A stretch of DNA of 64,000 nt from Clostridia bacterium (GTDB taxonomy: Bacteria > Bacillota_A > Clostridia > Oscillospirales > CAG-272): the NCBI GenBank assembly GCA_017452945.1, contig JAFTLD010000002.1:12632-76631 (forward strand), in the 5' to 3' direction. This document shows, one piece after another, positions 1 to 7,154 of the stretch (within the stretch, counting starts at the first letter, position 1; each line of letters opens with the position of its first letter). Position numbers and translations under genes: made by a program. The notes beneath the pieces were generated by a model that was not told the origin of the DNA, ran no database searches, and worked only from the letters and a program-made list of their open reading frames with translations.

Positions 1-2
1 TG

Positions 3-476
3 CACTACGAGCTGCCGCTCAACGAGATCATTTACGATTTCTTTGATGCGCTCAAGTCGCGCTCACGCGGCTATGCGTCCTTGGACTACGAGCTTGCGGG
101 CTACGTGCCTTCCAAGCTTGTCAAGCTGGATTTCCTGCTCAACGGTGAGCAGGTGGATGCGCTTTCCTTTATCGTGCACGAGGAAAAGGCGTACCCCAGA
201 GCGCGTAAGATCGCGGAAAGACTCAAGGAAAACATTCCGCGCCAGCTGTTCGAGATCCCGATCCAGGCAGCCATCGGTTCCAAGATCATAGCAAGAGAAA
301 CGGTCAAGGCCATGCGCAAGGATGTGCTTGCCAAGTGCTATGGCGGTGATATCACGCGTAAGAAGAAGCTGCTGGAAAAGCAGAAGGAGGGCAAGAAGAG
401 AATGCGCCAGCTTGGCTCGGTGCAGATCTCGCCCGAGGCGTTCATGGCTGTGCTCAAGCTGGGTGACGACGACTAA
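3..476 (+). CDS. lepA: Elongation factor 4 (LepA), C-terminal part
   Basis: Partial gene entering from the left edge; the reading frame is open from base 3 to the TAA at 474-476, giving about 157 residues. LepA is a ribosome-associated GTPase that back-translocates stalled ribosomes. The visible part matches the LepA-specific C-terminal region: [20 protein letters not shown], the SLDYE segment, then the basic tail containing [20 protein letters not shown], which is highly characteristic of this family. The GTPase domain lies outside the window. The stop is 4 bases before the next ATG, so lepA and hemW are probably co-transcribed, an arrangement common in Bacillota. Confidence 0.95.
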   Translation, partial: HYELPLNEIIYDFFDALKSRSRGYASLDYELAGYVPSKLVKLDFLLNGEQVDALSFIVHEEKAYPRARKIAERLKENIPRQLFEIPIQAAIGSKIIARETVKAMRKDVLAKCYGGDITRKKKLLEKQKEGKKRMRQLGSVQISPEAFMAVLKLGDDD

Positions 477-480
477 ACTT

Positions 481-1608
481 ATGAAAAAACTGGGAATTTA
501 TTTGCATATTCCGTTTTGCGGGAGCAAATGTCACTATTGTGACTTTTGCTCCTTTCCCAACCAATCGAAAGAGATCATGCAGCGCTACTGCGAGGCCTTG
601 TGCGCGCAGATGGAGCGTTACGCGCCCTTGGCAGCCGATTACGAGGTGGACACGGTGTATTTTGGCGGCGGGACCCCCACGGCTTTGCCTTCCGCGCTGC
701 TTTGTGGGCTTTTGGAAAGCGTCAAGAAATACTTTTGCGTAGCAGAGCATGCCGAGATCACGGCCGAGTGCAATCCTGCCACGGCAAGTGCTTCTGATTT
801 TGTCGCCATGCGCGAAGCGGGCTTTAATCGTCTGAGCATAGGCGCACAGAGCATGCATGATTGTGAACTGCGGCTTTTGGGACGCGCGCATACGGTCGCG
901 GATTCTCGCGCGACTGTGGAGATGGCGCGCGCAGCGGGCTTTGAAAACATCAGTGCAGACTTGATGTACGGCATTCCGAAGCAATCACGCGCGTCCCTGA
1001 GCGCATCCATCGATGCGCTTTGCGAGATCGGTGTGGAGCATATTTCCGCATACGGACTCAAGATCGAAGAGGGAACGCCCTTTTATCACAAGCAAGATAC
1101 GCTTGAGCTGCCGGATGACGACGAGGTGGCACAGATGTACGAGGATACAGTTGCAGCGTTGGCTTCTCGCGGCATTTTGCGCTATGAGATCAGCAATTTT
1201 GCAAAAGCAGGGTATGAATCGCGCCATAACTTGAAATACTGGGAATGTGGCGAGTATCTCGGATTTGGCGTGGCGGCATATTCTTGCTTTGGCGGCAGGA
1301 GATTTGGCATATCGCGTGACTTTGCTGCATATCTTGACAAAAGAGAGGTGCGGGAAGAGGATACCGTCATCACATCGACCGATCGCATGACCGAGTACGT
1401 TATGCTTGGCTTGCGGCTTGAAAAGGGAATTGACAAGGCTATGTTTGCTGCGCAATTTGGCGTTGCGTTTGACGCGGTCTACGGTGCGCGGCTGGGCGCT
1501 TATATCGAGCGCGGATTTGTTGCGGACTCGGTGCAAAATTGCCGTTTTACCACAAGCGGTTTTCTGGTTTCCAACGCGATCCTTTCGGATGTGCTGGATT
1601 TTGCGTAA
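481..1608 (+). CDS. hemW: HemW-like radical SAM protein (heme chaperone family)
   Basis: 375-residue radical SAM protein. The N-terminus MKKLGIYLHIPFCGSKCHYC carries the CxxxCxxC iron-sulfur motif (Cys13, Cys17, Cys20) followed by DF, as in HemW and coproporphyrinogen dehydrogenases. Downstream are the family segments YFGGGTPT, ECNP, RLSIGAQS and the HNLKYW motif around residue 250. HemW proteins are thought to deliver heme or to be misnamed relatives of HemN; the short length without an N-terminal extension favours HemW. The ATG at 481 is chosen because the protein then starts exactly like family members and lies 4 bases after the lepA stop. True oxygen-independent coproporphyrinogen oxidase activity is unlikely but cannot be excluded. 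Confidence 0.9.
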   Translation: MKKLGIYLHIPFCGSKCHYCDFCSFPNQSKEIMQRYCEALCAQMERYAPLAADYEVDTVYFGGGTPTALPSALLCGLLESVKKYFCVAEHAEITAECNPATASASDFVAMREAGFNRLSIGAQSMHDCELRLLGRAHTVADSRATVEMARAAGFENISADLMYGIPKQSRASLSASIDALCEIGVEHISAYGLKIEEGTPFYHKQDTLELPDDDEVAQMYEDTVAALASRGILRYEISNFAKAGYESRHNLKYWECGEYLGFGVAAYSCFGGRRFGISRDFAAYLDKREVREEDTVITSTDRMTEYVMLGLRLEKGIDKAMFAAQFGVAFDAVYGARLGAYIERGFVADSVQNCRFTTSGFLVSNAILSDVLDFA

Positions 1609-1614
1609 AATGCA

Positions 1615-1643
1615 TTGACAAACGATGCAAAATAAGGTACAAT
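1615..1643 (+). promoter_or_regulatory. Sigma-A promoter for the DUF1292 gene
   Basis: TTGACA (1615-1620), 17-bp spacer, TACAAT (1638-1643), 52 bases before the ATG at 1696. Confidence 0.75.
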
Positions 1644-1695
1644 ATTAGCAGAGGATGCACCGCATCCGTGAATTTAGAACATAAAGAGGTATATA

Positions 1696-1980
1696 ATGGC
1701 AAACGAAAGAGAATTTTTTACGCTGACCGATGAGGACGGCAACGAGATCGAATTTGAGCTGATCGGCACAGTTGACGTTGAGGGTGTAACCTATCACGCA
1801 ATGATTCCTGCTGACCAGGAGGGTGAGGAGCAGGGCTTTTATGAGTACGTGATCCTCAAGACCGAGATCGACGAGGATGGTGAGGAGATGCTTGTTACCA
1901 TCGATGATGATGCCGAGTTTGACAAGATCGCCGATATCTTTGACGACATGTTCTCCGAGGAGATCGATCTGGATCAGTAA
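1696..1980 (+). CDS. DUF1292 family protein
   Basis: 94-residue, very acidic soluble protein, starting MANEREFFTLTDEDGNEIEF. The alternating pattern of Asp/Glu-rich strands (LTDEDGNEIEFELIGT, then YVILKTEIDEDGEEMLVTI) and the size match the DUF1292 family of Bacillota, often encoded near tRNA-modification and ruvX-type genes and of unknown function. There is no signal peptide or membrane segment. The start follows AGAGGT with about 6 bases spacing. It has its own promoter. The structured RNA candidate at 2000-2212 begins only about 20 bases after the stop, so the two may share a transcript. Confidence 0.85.
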   Translation: MANEREFFTLTDEDGNEIEFELIGTVDVEGVTYHAMIPADQEGEEQGFYEYVILKTEIDEDGEEMLVTIDDDAEFDKIADIFDDMFSEEIDLDQ

Positions 1981-1999
1981 TTGATCAAAAAATGAATTT

Positions 2000-2212
2000 C
2001 ATCCTGCCGTGTGCGTGATGACGCCATGATTGGGACCTACAAGATGATTAAAGGAGCCTGAACCGAAGTGGTTTGCAGACCTCCCGTATCAAAGCTTACG
2101 GTTGACTTGTCCCGTGCTTGTTGCGGACGTTGGGAGCAGTAAAGCGGAGATCAGAAGGCACCGCCCTGGACGGCAGGGTTCAAAAACGTGGGTCACACGG
2201 CTCGGCGGGAGT
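2000..2212 (+). ncRNA. ssrS: Structured RNA, probable 6S RNA (ssrS)
   Basis: About 210 bases with no coding potential and a strong closing stem: TCCTGCCGTGTG at 2001-2012 pairs, around a small bulge, with CACACGG and CGGCGGGA at 2194-2210. Interior segments also pair, for example GAACC/GGTT near 2062-2075, CCGT/ACGG near 2087-2102, and GCCCTGGACGGCAGGG near 2162-2178. The 3' part GGGTTCAAAAACGTGGGT resembles the conserved 3' portion of 6S RNA, which binds RNA polymerase and copies a promoter bubble. Length fits 6S. The identification is from memory of family features, not a covariance search; another structured RNA is possible. I see no clear promoter directly upstream, so it may be processed from the DUF1292 transcript. 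Confidence 0.55.
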
Positions 2213-2213
2213 T

Positions 2214-2400
2214 GCCCGCTACTCCATTCGGAGTAGCGGGCAGTTCTATTCGCCTGCGTGCGAGTATATTTCGCCAAAGGCGAAATTCTTGCTTACGCAG
2301 TGTTTCTCTCGCCAAAGGCGAGCTATTCGGCCAAGGCCGAGTGAATATTTCGCCAAAGGCGAAATTCCGCTTCGCGAGTTTTGGAGGCGAATAGAATAAC
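2214..2400 (+). repeat. Palindromic REP/MITE-like element
   Basis: Dense cluster of perfect palindromes filling the gap after the RNA. There is a 12-bp inverted repeat GCCCGCTACTCC/GGAGTAGCGGGC (2214-2241). It is followed by TTCGCCAAAGGCGAA (2270-2284), CTCGCCAAAGGCGAG (2308-2322), TCGGCCAAGGCCGA (2327-2340) and TTCGCCAAAGGCGAA again (2349-2363). The outer ends TTCTATTCGCCT (about 2244) and AGGCGAATAGAA (about 2385) are inverted copies, suggesting a mobile or dispersed unit rather than a gene. Confidence 0.7.
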
Positions 2401-2429
2401 ACTGAAGCCGTAGGCTTTGAATAGATAAC

Positions 2430-2466
2430 CCCGACAGATTTTTGAGATCTGTCGGGCTCTTTTTCG
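2430..2466 (+). terminator. Intrinsic terminator
   Basis: CCCGACAGAT...ATCTGTCGGG stem (2430-2456) followed by CTCTTTTTCG. It ends the RNA/repeat region upstream of the nfnA promoter. Confidence 0.75.
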
Positions 2467-2493
2467 TTTACGTGACTTTCTCGTGCAAACCGA

Positions 2494-2522
2494 TTGACAC
2501 CGCGGCATGTTTGTGATAAAAT
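2494..2522 (+). promoter_or_regulatory. Promoter of the nfnA-nfnB operon
   Basis: TTGACA (2494-2499), 17-bp spacer ending TGTGA, TAAAAT (2517-2522); the spacer carries an extended -10 TGA. Confidence 0.75.
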
Positions 2523-2576
2523 TATTATGAGATAATTTGTGCTATGCACTTGATTTAAGATTTGAAAGGCAAAACC

Positions 2577-3419
2577 ATGTACCGTATCGTATCCAGAAAA
2601 CAATTGAATCCCACCGTAGTGCAGATGGATATTCAAGCTCCCGCAGTGGCCAAGCGTGCCAAGGCAGGGCAATTCATCATCTTGCGCGTGGATGAGAATG
2701 GGGAGCGGATCCCCTTGACCGTGGCAGGCTATGACAGACTGCTTGGCACCGTGCGTATCATTTTCCAAACCGTTGGTGCTACGACCGATTTGCTTGCTGC
2801 CAAGCAAGAAAATGACTGTATTGCCGATTTTGTGGGCCCTCTCGGTAAAGCAACCGAGGTTGAGGGGCTTGAACGCGTATGCGTGGTTGGCGGAGGTGTA
2901 GGCTGTGCCATTGCGCTGCCCGTCGTACAGGCTCTGCACGAGTCGGGCTGCTTTGTGCATGCCATCATCGGCTTCCGAAATAAAGATCTGGTCATTCTGG
3001 AAGAGGAATTTGCCGCAGCGTGTGACTCCTTGACCGTCATGACCGATGACGGCTCTTACGGACAAAAGGGAAACGTGACAGTGCCCCTGCAGGCAGCACT
3101 GCAGAACGGTGAGAGATTTGACCGCGTGATTGCCATCGGCCCCTTGGTCATGATGAAGTTTGTGGTCGCGACCGTCAAGCCCTACGCCATTCCCGTAGTG
3201 GTGTCTATGAATCCCATTATGATTGACGGCACGGGCATGTGCGGCGGCTGCCGACTGACCGTGGGAGGCGTGACAAAATTCGCCTGTGTGGACGGCCCCG
3301 AATTCGACGGCTATGCTGTGGATTTTGACGAAGCTATGTCGCGCAGCACCATGTACCGCGATTTTGAGGTGCACGCAAGAGAAGCCGCGTGCAATCTCTT
3401 GGCAAAGGAGGTGGAGTGA
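2577..3419 (+). CDS. nfnA: NfnA-like FAD/NAD-binding [2Fe-2S] subunit
   Basis: 280-residue ferredoxin-reductase-type flavoprotein, starting MYRIVSRKQLNPTVVQMDIQ. It has an N-terminal FAD-binding barrel (GQFIILRVDENGERIPLTVA, about residues 34-53), a central NAD-binding Rossmann part (VCVVGGGVGCAIALPVVQAL) and a C-terminal cluster region DGTGMCGGCR...KFACVDGPEFDG typical of NfnA, sulfide dehydrogenase beta and PyrK relatives. In NfnAB this subunit takes electrons from NADH for flavin-based bifurcation between ferredoxin and NADP. The ATG at 2577 has GAAAGG 8 bases upstream; an upstream TTG at 2562 is less likely. It lies directly before the large subunit with a 1-base gap. A dihydroorotate dehydrogenase electron-transfer role (PyrK) is unlikely without pyrD nearby. 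Confidence 0.88.
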   Translation: MYRIVSRKQLNPTVVQMDIQAPAVAKRAKAGQFIILRVDENGERIPLTVAGYDRLLGTVRIIFQTVGATTDLLAAKQENDCIADFVGPLGKATEVEGLERVCVVGGGVGCAIALPVVQALHESGCFVHAIIGFRNKDLVILEEEFAAACDSLTVMTDDGSYGQKGNVTVPLQAALQNGERFDRVIAIGPLVMMKFVVATVKPYAIPVVVSMNPIMIDGTGMCGGCRLTVGGVTKFACVDGPEFDGYAVDFDEAMSRSTMYRDFEVHAREAACNLLAKEVE

Positions 3420-3420
3420 T

Positions 3421-4842
3421 ATGGCAAAGATCAATAACTCCCCCGTAAAAAATCCCATGCCCATGCAGGATCCCGTGCTGCGTGCTAAAAATTTTGACGA
3501 GGTTACGTTGGGATATGACACAGAAACTGCACTTGCCGAAGCCGCAAGGTGCCTGGGGTGCAAAAATATGCCCTGTGTGTCGGGGTGTCCTGTCAATATT
3601 GCCATTCCCGAATTCATCGCTAAGGTGAAAGAGGGCGATTTTGAGGCCGCTTACGAGGTTATCACGCGCCAGTCCTCTCTGCCTGCCGTTTGCGGACGCG
3701 TATGTCCGCAGGAAACGCAATGCGAGGCAAAATGCGTGCGCGGCATCAAGGGTGAGCCTGTCGGCATTGGCAGATTGGAACGTTTTGTGGCCGATTGGCA
3801 TAATACTTACAATCAGAGCCCTGTGCAAAAGCCCGAGTCCAACGGGCATCGCGTAGCCATCGTTGGCTCGGGTCCTGCAGGACTTTCCTGCGCGGGTGAC
3901 CTTGCCAAGGCAGGGTATGACGTAACCGTTTTTGAAGCTTTGCACGTTGCGGGCGGTGTTTTGATGTACGGAATTCCGGAATTCCGTCTGCCAAAAACCA
4001 TCGTGCAAAAGGAAGTGGAAACGCTCAAAGCGCTGGGTGTGGATTTTCAGACCAACGTAGTGGTCGGCAGAACGGTAGAGATTGCCGATTTATTCGAAGA
4101 AGGCTATGAGGCTGTTTTTATCGGCTCGGGAGCGGGCTTGCCAAGCTTTATGGGAATTCCGGGAGAGTCGCTTAAAGGAGTCTACAGCGCAAACGAGTAT
4201 CTGACGCGCAGCAATCTGATGAAGGCCTATCGCGCTGACAGCACCACGCCTATTCTGCGTGCAAAGCGTGTTGCGGTCGTAGGCGGTGGCAACGTGGCGA
4301 TGGATGTGGCACGTACCGCGCTGCGCCTTGGGGCAGAGAAGGTATATATCGTGTACCGTCGCTCCATGGATGAGCTTCCCGCGCGACGCGAGGAGGTTGA
4401 GCATGCCATCGAGGAGGGCGTTGAATTTTTGCTTTTGCAAAGCCCCGTAGAAATTCACGGTTATCTAAATCCCGACGATCAGCGCGATCCTTATAACGGC
4501 TTTGTCAACGGTATGACCTGTATTCGCATGGAGCTGGGCGAGCCGGATGAAAGAGGCCGACGCAGACCGGTTGCCATTCCGGGATCGGAGTATCTTTTGG
4601 ATGTGGACTGCGTGGTCATGGCTATTGGTACGACACCCAATCCGCTCTTGACCTCCACGACTAAGGAGCTGGAAACCAACAAGCGCGGCTGTATCGTGAC
4701 CGAAGAGTCCACAGGACACACGACCATGAAAAACGTGTGGGCTGGCGGTGACGCCGTAACGGGTGCCGCAACCGTTATTCTTGCAATGGGCGCGGGAAAA
4801 CTTGCCGCAAAATCGATCCGCGAGAGCCTTTGCAAGGAATAA
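3421..4842 (+). CDS. nfnB: NfnB-like NADPH oxidoreductase / glutamate synthase small-chain homologue
   Basis: 473-residue flavoprotein of the GltD/NfnB family. An N-terminal cysteine-rich domain binds iron-sulfur clusters (CLGCKNMPCVSGCPVNI near 38-54, then CGRVCPQETQCEAKCVRG near 85-103). It is followed by the FAD fold VAIVGSGPAGLSCAGDLAKAGY (about 143) and the NADP fold VAVVGGGNVAMDVARTALRLG (about 282), ending with VWAGGDAVTGAATVILAMGAG. Together with the preceding small subunit this is the NADH-dependent ferredoxin:NADP oxidoreductase pair of anaerobes. The ATG at 3421 lies 1 base after the nfnA stop and follows the AAAGGAGGTGGAG sequence. The NADPH it forms could feed the next gene, glutamate dehydrogenase. 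Often annotated gltA; no glutamate synthase large subunit is present. Confidence 0.88.
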   Translation: MAKINNSPVKNPMPMQDPVLRAKNFDEVTLGYDTETALAEAARCLGCKNMPCVSGCPVNIAIPEFIAKVKEGDFEAAYEVITRQSSLPAVCGRVCPQETQCEAKCVRGIKGEPVGIGRLERFVADWHNTYNQSPVQKPESNGHRVAIVGSGPAGLSCAGDLAKAGYDVTVFEALHVAGGVLMYGIPEFRLPKTIVQKEVETLKALGVDFQTNVVVGRTVEIADLFEEGYEAVFIGSGAGLPSFMGIPGESLKGVYSANEYLTRSNLMKAYRADSTTPILRAKRVAVVGGGNVAMDVARTALRLGAEKVYIVYRRSMDELPARREEVEHAIEEGVEFLLLQSPVEIHGYLNPDDQRDPYNGFVNGMTCIRMELGEPDERGRRRPVAIPGSEYLLDVDCVVMAIGTTPNPLLTSTTKELETNKRGCIVTEESTGHTTMKNVWAGGDAVTGAATVILAMGAGKLAAKSIRESLCKE

Positions 4843-4885
4843 AGGCAAAAAATGCAAGAAAAATAAAAAAAATTGCAAAAAACTA

Positions 4886-4914
4886 TTGCATTCTGTCTGC
4901 GACAGGTGTATAAT
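4886..4914 (+). promoter_or_regulatory. gdhA promoter
   Basis: TTGCAT (4886-4891), 17-bp spacer, TATAAT (4909-4914) with GTG before the -10; 38 bases to the gdhA ATG. A separate promoter here shows gdhA need not depend on the nfn operon. Confidence 0.75.
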
Positions 4915-4951
4915 GTTCCCATATTGATTTTTCCGAAAAGGAGATTATGCT

Positions 4952-6295
4952 ATGTCTTACGTAGATGAAATTATTGACAAAGTAGTAGCCCAAAACCCCG
5001 GTGAGCCCGAGTTCCACCAGACCGTCAAGGAAGTGCTGGATTCTCTGCGCCCTGTTGTTGAGGCAAATGAAGCAAAGTACCGCAGAGAAGTGCTGCTTGA
5101 GCGCATGGTCATTCCGGAGCGCATCATCATGTTCCGCGTTCCGTGGGTGGATGACAAGGGTCAGGCACAGGTCAACACAGGCTATCGCGTACAGTTCAAC
5201 GGTGCCATCGGTCCTTACAAGGGCGGCCTGCGTTTCCATCCTTCCGTAAACCTTTCCATTATCAAGTTCCTGGGCTTTGAGCAGACCTTCAAGAACTCTC
5301 TGACAGGTCTTCCCATGGGCGGCGGCAAGGGCGGCTCCGACTTTGACCCCAGAGGCAAGAGCGATCGCGAGATCATGGCGTTCTGCCAGAGCTTTATGTC
5401 CGAGCTGTTCCGTCACGTAGGCCCCGATACCGACGTTCCCGCAGGTGATATCGGTGTTGGCGCACGCGAGGTTGGTTACATGTACGGTCAGTACAAGAGA
5501 TTGGTCAACCGCTATGAAGGCGTGCTGACCGGTAAGGGCCGCGCATACGGCGGTTCTCTCATCCGTCCCGAGGCAACCGGCTTTGGCGCTGTTTACTATA
5601 CTGTTGAAATGCTGAAATACTTGGGCGAGGATATCAAGGGCAAGACCTTTGCAGTATCCGGCTTTGGTAACGTGGCTTGGGGTACCGTTAAGAAGGTCAC
5701 CGAGCTTGGCGGTAAGGTCGTGACCATCTCGGGTCCCGACGGCTACGTTTACGATCCCGACGGTATCAATACCGAAGAGAAGATCGCGTACATGCTTGAA
5801 ATGCGTGCTTCCGGCCGCGACAAGGTACAGGACTATGCCGATAAGTTTGGCGTACAGTTCTTTGCGGGCAAGCGTCCTTGGGAGCAGAAGGTTGACGTTG
5901 TCATGCCTTGCGCTACGCAAAACGAGGTTAACCTCGACAACGCAAAGGATATCGTTGCAAACGGTGTCAAGTACTACGTAGAGGTTTCCAACATGCCCAC
6001 CACGGCTGAGGCATTTGAGTACCTCAAGGAAAACGGTGTGGTCGTAGCACCCTCCAAGGCAGTCAACGCAGGCGGCGTAGCCGTTTCGGGTCTGGAAATG
6101 AGCCAGAACTCCATGCGCTACTCCTGGACCGCAGAAGAGGTTGACGCGAAGCTGCATCAGATCATGTCCGATATCTTCAACAACTCCGTAGCCGCTGCCA
6201 AGAAGTACGGCATGGAGGGTGACCTGGTTGCAGGCGCAAACATCGCAGGCTTTGAAAAGGTTGCGGATGCTATGCTGGCACAGGGTATTGTGTAA
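4952..6295 (+). CDS. gdhA: NADP-specific glutamate dehydrogenase
   Basis: 447-residue hexameric-type glutamate dehydrogenase converting 2-oxoglutarate and ammonia to glutamate. Substrate and catalytic motifs are intact: NGAIGPYKGGLRFHPSVN (about residues 81-98), LPMGGGKGGSDFDP with the catalytic Lys (about 122-135), and PAGDIGVGAREVGYM. The Rossmann part is FAVSGFGNVAWGTV, and the C-terminal ends VPSKAVNAGGV-like (APSKAVNAGGVAVSG) and SWTAEEVD. Length is typical of the NADP-dependent class I enzyme. The start has AAAAGGAG 9 bases upstream. Codon use is strongly biased to few codons (GGC, AAG, GTA/GTT), suggesting high expression. A strong terminator follows directly. Confidence 0.96.
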   Translation: MSYVDEIIDKVVAQNPGEPEFHQTVKEVLDSLRPVVEANEAKYRREVLLERMVIPERIIMFRVPWVDDKGQAQVNTGYRVQFNGAIGPYKGGLRFHPSVNLSIIKFLGFEQTFKNSLTGLPMGGGKGGSDFDPRGKSDREIMAFCQSFMSELFRHVGPDTDVPAGDIGVGAREVGYMYGQYKRLVNRYEGVLTGKGRAYGGSLIRPEATGFGAVYYTVEMLKYLGEDIKGKTFAVSGFGNVAWGTVKKVTELGGKVVTISGPDGYVYDPDGINTEEKIAYMLEMRASGRDKVQDYADKFGVQFFAGKRPWEQKVDVVMPCATQNEVNLDNAKDIVANGVKYYVEVSNMPTTAEAFEYLKENGVVVAPSKAVNAGGVAVSGLEMSQNSMRYSWTAEEVDAKLHQIMSDIFNNSVAAAKKYGMEGDLVAGANIAGFEKVADAMLAQGIV

Positions 6296-6310
6296 AAAAA
6301 CAAAATAAGC

Positions 6311-6348
6311 AACGCGTCCGTACCGATTGGTACGGACGCGTTTTGCGT
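6311..6348 (+). terminator. gdhA terminator
   Basis: Perfect 14-bp stem AACGCGTCCGTACC / GGTACGGACGCGTT with GATT loop (6311-6342), followed by TTGCGT. Confidence 0.85.
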
Positions 6349-6361
6349 GATTTGATGGAAT

Positions 6362-6751
6362 TCAGTCCTGACAGACAAATGTTAATACGACGCATTTATG
6401 TGTCAGGTCATATCTTGCATATATTTCTGAGCAGCAAAGACTTAAGTCGGAGAGTCCTTGAACTTGATAAAAAAGGAATAAAGGAGAATGCAGCGAGATG
6501 AGCAGGGTATTGTCATCGGGCAAATGAGTAATGAGGATGTAAGAGCGTTGCTCCACGGCTATCTGACAGGCAAGGTATTGCGCTTTTTCAAATTTTCTGT
6601 ATACTTGGAATTCGGGTAAGTTCAAATTGCTTTGGATTTTTTCCCATTCTTGCGAAAACAAACGGGCATCATTTGCTTGTGAATCGATGGGGTAGTCGGA
6701 ATAATCGGCAGAAAAAATAATTGATTTCAGATCATTTAACTTGGGCTTCAT
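6362..6751 (-). CDS. Hypothetical protein (129 aa)
   Basis: Unrecognised soluble protein starting MKPKLNDLKSIIFSADYSD and ending with several hydrophobic strands (LLISLHSPLFLFYQVQGLSD, CVVLTFVCQD). No signal peptide, clear membrane helix or known motif is visible. The ATG at 6751 is chosen because AAGGAG lies 7 bases upstream; an in-frame TTG 18 bases further upstream lies in the terminator region and is unlikely. It is preceded by a strong promoter, a structured RNA and an intrinsic terminator whose T-run ends only 16 bases before the start. Its expression may therefore depend on read-through. It stands alone, convergent with gdhA. Confidence 0.65.
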   Translation of the reverse strand: MKPKLNDLKSIIFSADYSDYPIDSQANDARLFSQEWEKIQSNLNLPEFQVYRKFEKAQYLACQIAVEQRSYILITHLPDDNTLLISLHSPLFLFYQVQGLSDLSLCCSEIYARYDLTHKCVVLTFVCQD

Positions 6752-6766
6752 CACATTGCTCCTTAA

Positions 6767-6795
6767 CAAAAAAAGTGCGCCTCAAAGAGACGCAC
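6767..6795 (-). terminator. Intrinsic terminator between the leader RNA and the 129-aa gene
   Basis: On the minus strand GTGCGTCTC-TTT-GAGGCGCAC followed by seven T. It lies directly upstream of the ribosome site of the hypothetical gene, so it either ends a small RNA or attenuates the gene. Confidence 0.85.
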
Positions 6796-6914
6796 CGAAA
6801 AAGTGAATCTCTCATTGCTGCGACACAACCTTGCCAGCTTAACGGGAAAGGGAAAAGAGAAACACCTTTTACCATGGAGTGTTTCCCGTTATGCCGCCTA
6901 TTCAGTTGTGTCGC
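6796..6914 (-). ncRNA. Unassigned structured small RNA or riboswitch-like leader
   Basis: From the predicted transcription start (about 6914) the RNA opens with GCGACACAAC, which pairs perfectly with GTTGTGTCGC ending at 6820, closing a 95-base domain. Inside are two nested helices, AACGGG/CCCGTT and GAAACAC/GTGTTTC, around a loop containing TCCATGGTAAAAG. A linker AGCAATGAGAGATTCAC leads into the terminator at 6767-6795. Part of the linker (GAGAGA) could pair with the TCTCTTT of the terminator, giving a possible antiterminator. It does not show motifs I know for purine, TPP, SAM, THF, ZTP, preQ1, lysine, fluoride or T-box elements, nor SRP RNA. Confidence 0.6.
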
Positions 6915-6920
6915 AAGAGT

Positions 6921-6949
6921 ATTGTAGCACATTTTTTCAGATTTGTAAA
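6921..6949 (-). promoter_or_regulatory. Promoter of the structured RNA / 129-aa gene
   Basis: Minus strand TTTACA (6944-6949), 17-bp spacer ending TGC, TACAAT (6921-6926); the start of the hairpin domain falls 7 bases downstream. Confidence 0.8.
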
Positions 6950-7091
6950 GATAGTTTTATAAAAAAGTCACCCACGCGAACTTGGACACGTGTTATGTCC
7001 GTCGGTAGGGGCTGACGGTTTACGTTTCCTATACCGCAAAGCTTCAACTCGGTCGCTCAGGATGACATTCCGTGGATACTATCTTCAACCC
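6950..7091. repeat. Fragment of dispersed repeat
   Basis: Non-coding stretch. GTCCGTCGGTAGGGGCTGACGG (near 6999-7020) resembles the arms of the repeat at 47812-47960. TCGCTCAGGATGAC (near 7052-7065) is the reverse complement of GTCATCCTGAGCGA near 47732. It looks like remnants of an element shared with that region. Confidence 0.5.
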
Positions 7092-7120
7092 TTGACACAC
7101 CACCCGTTTGGTGCTATAAT
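7092..7120 (+). promoter_or_regulatory. Promoter of the CPBP-tadA-topB group
   Basis: TTGACA (7092-7097), 17-bp spacer ending TGC, TATAAT (7115-7120): near consensus with extended -10. Confidence 0.85.
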
Positions 7121-7154
7121 ATATCATGGAAGAATGTGTGAAAGGAGTGCTCCG

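Noticed and set aside
2274..2400. Small open frames across the palindromic region after the RNA
   Set aside because: They consist of palindrome translations in several frames; no ribosome site or family resemblance.
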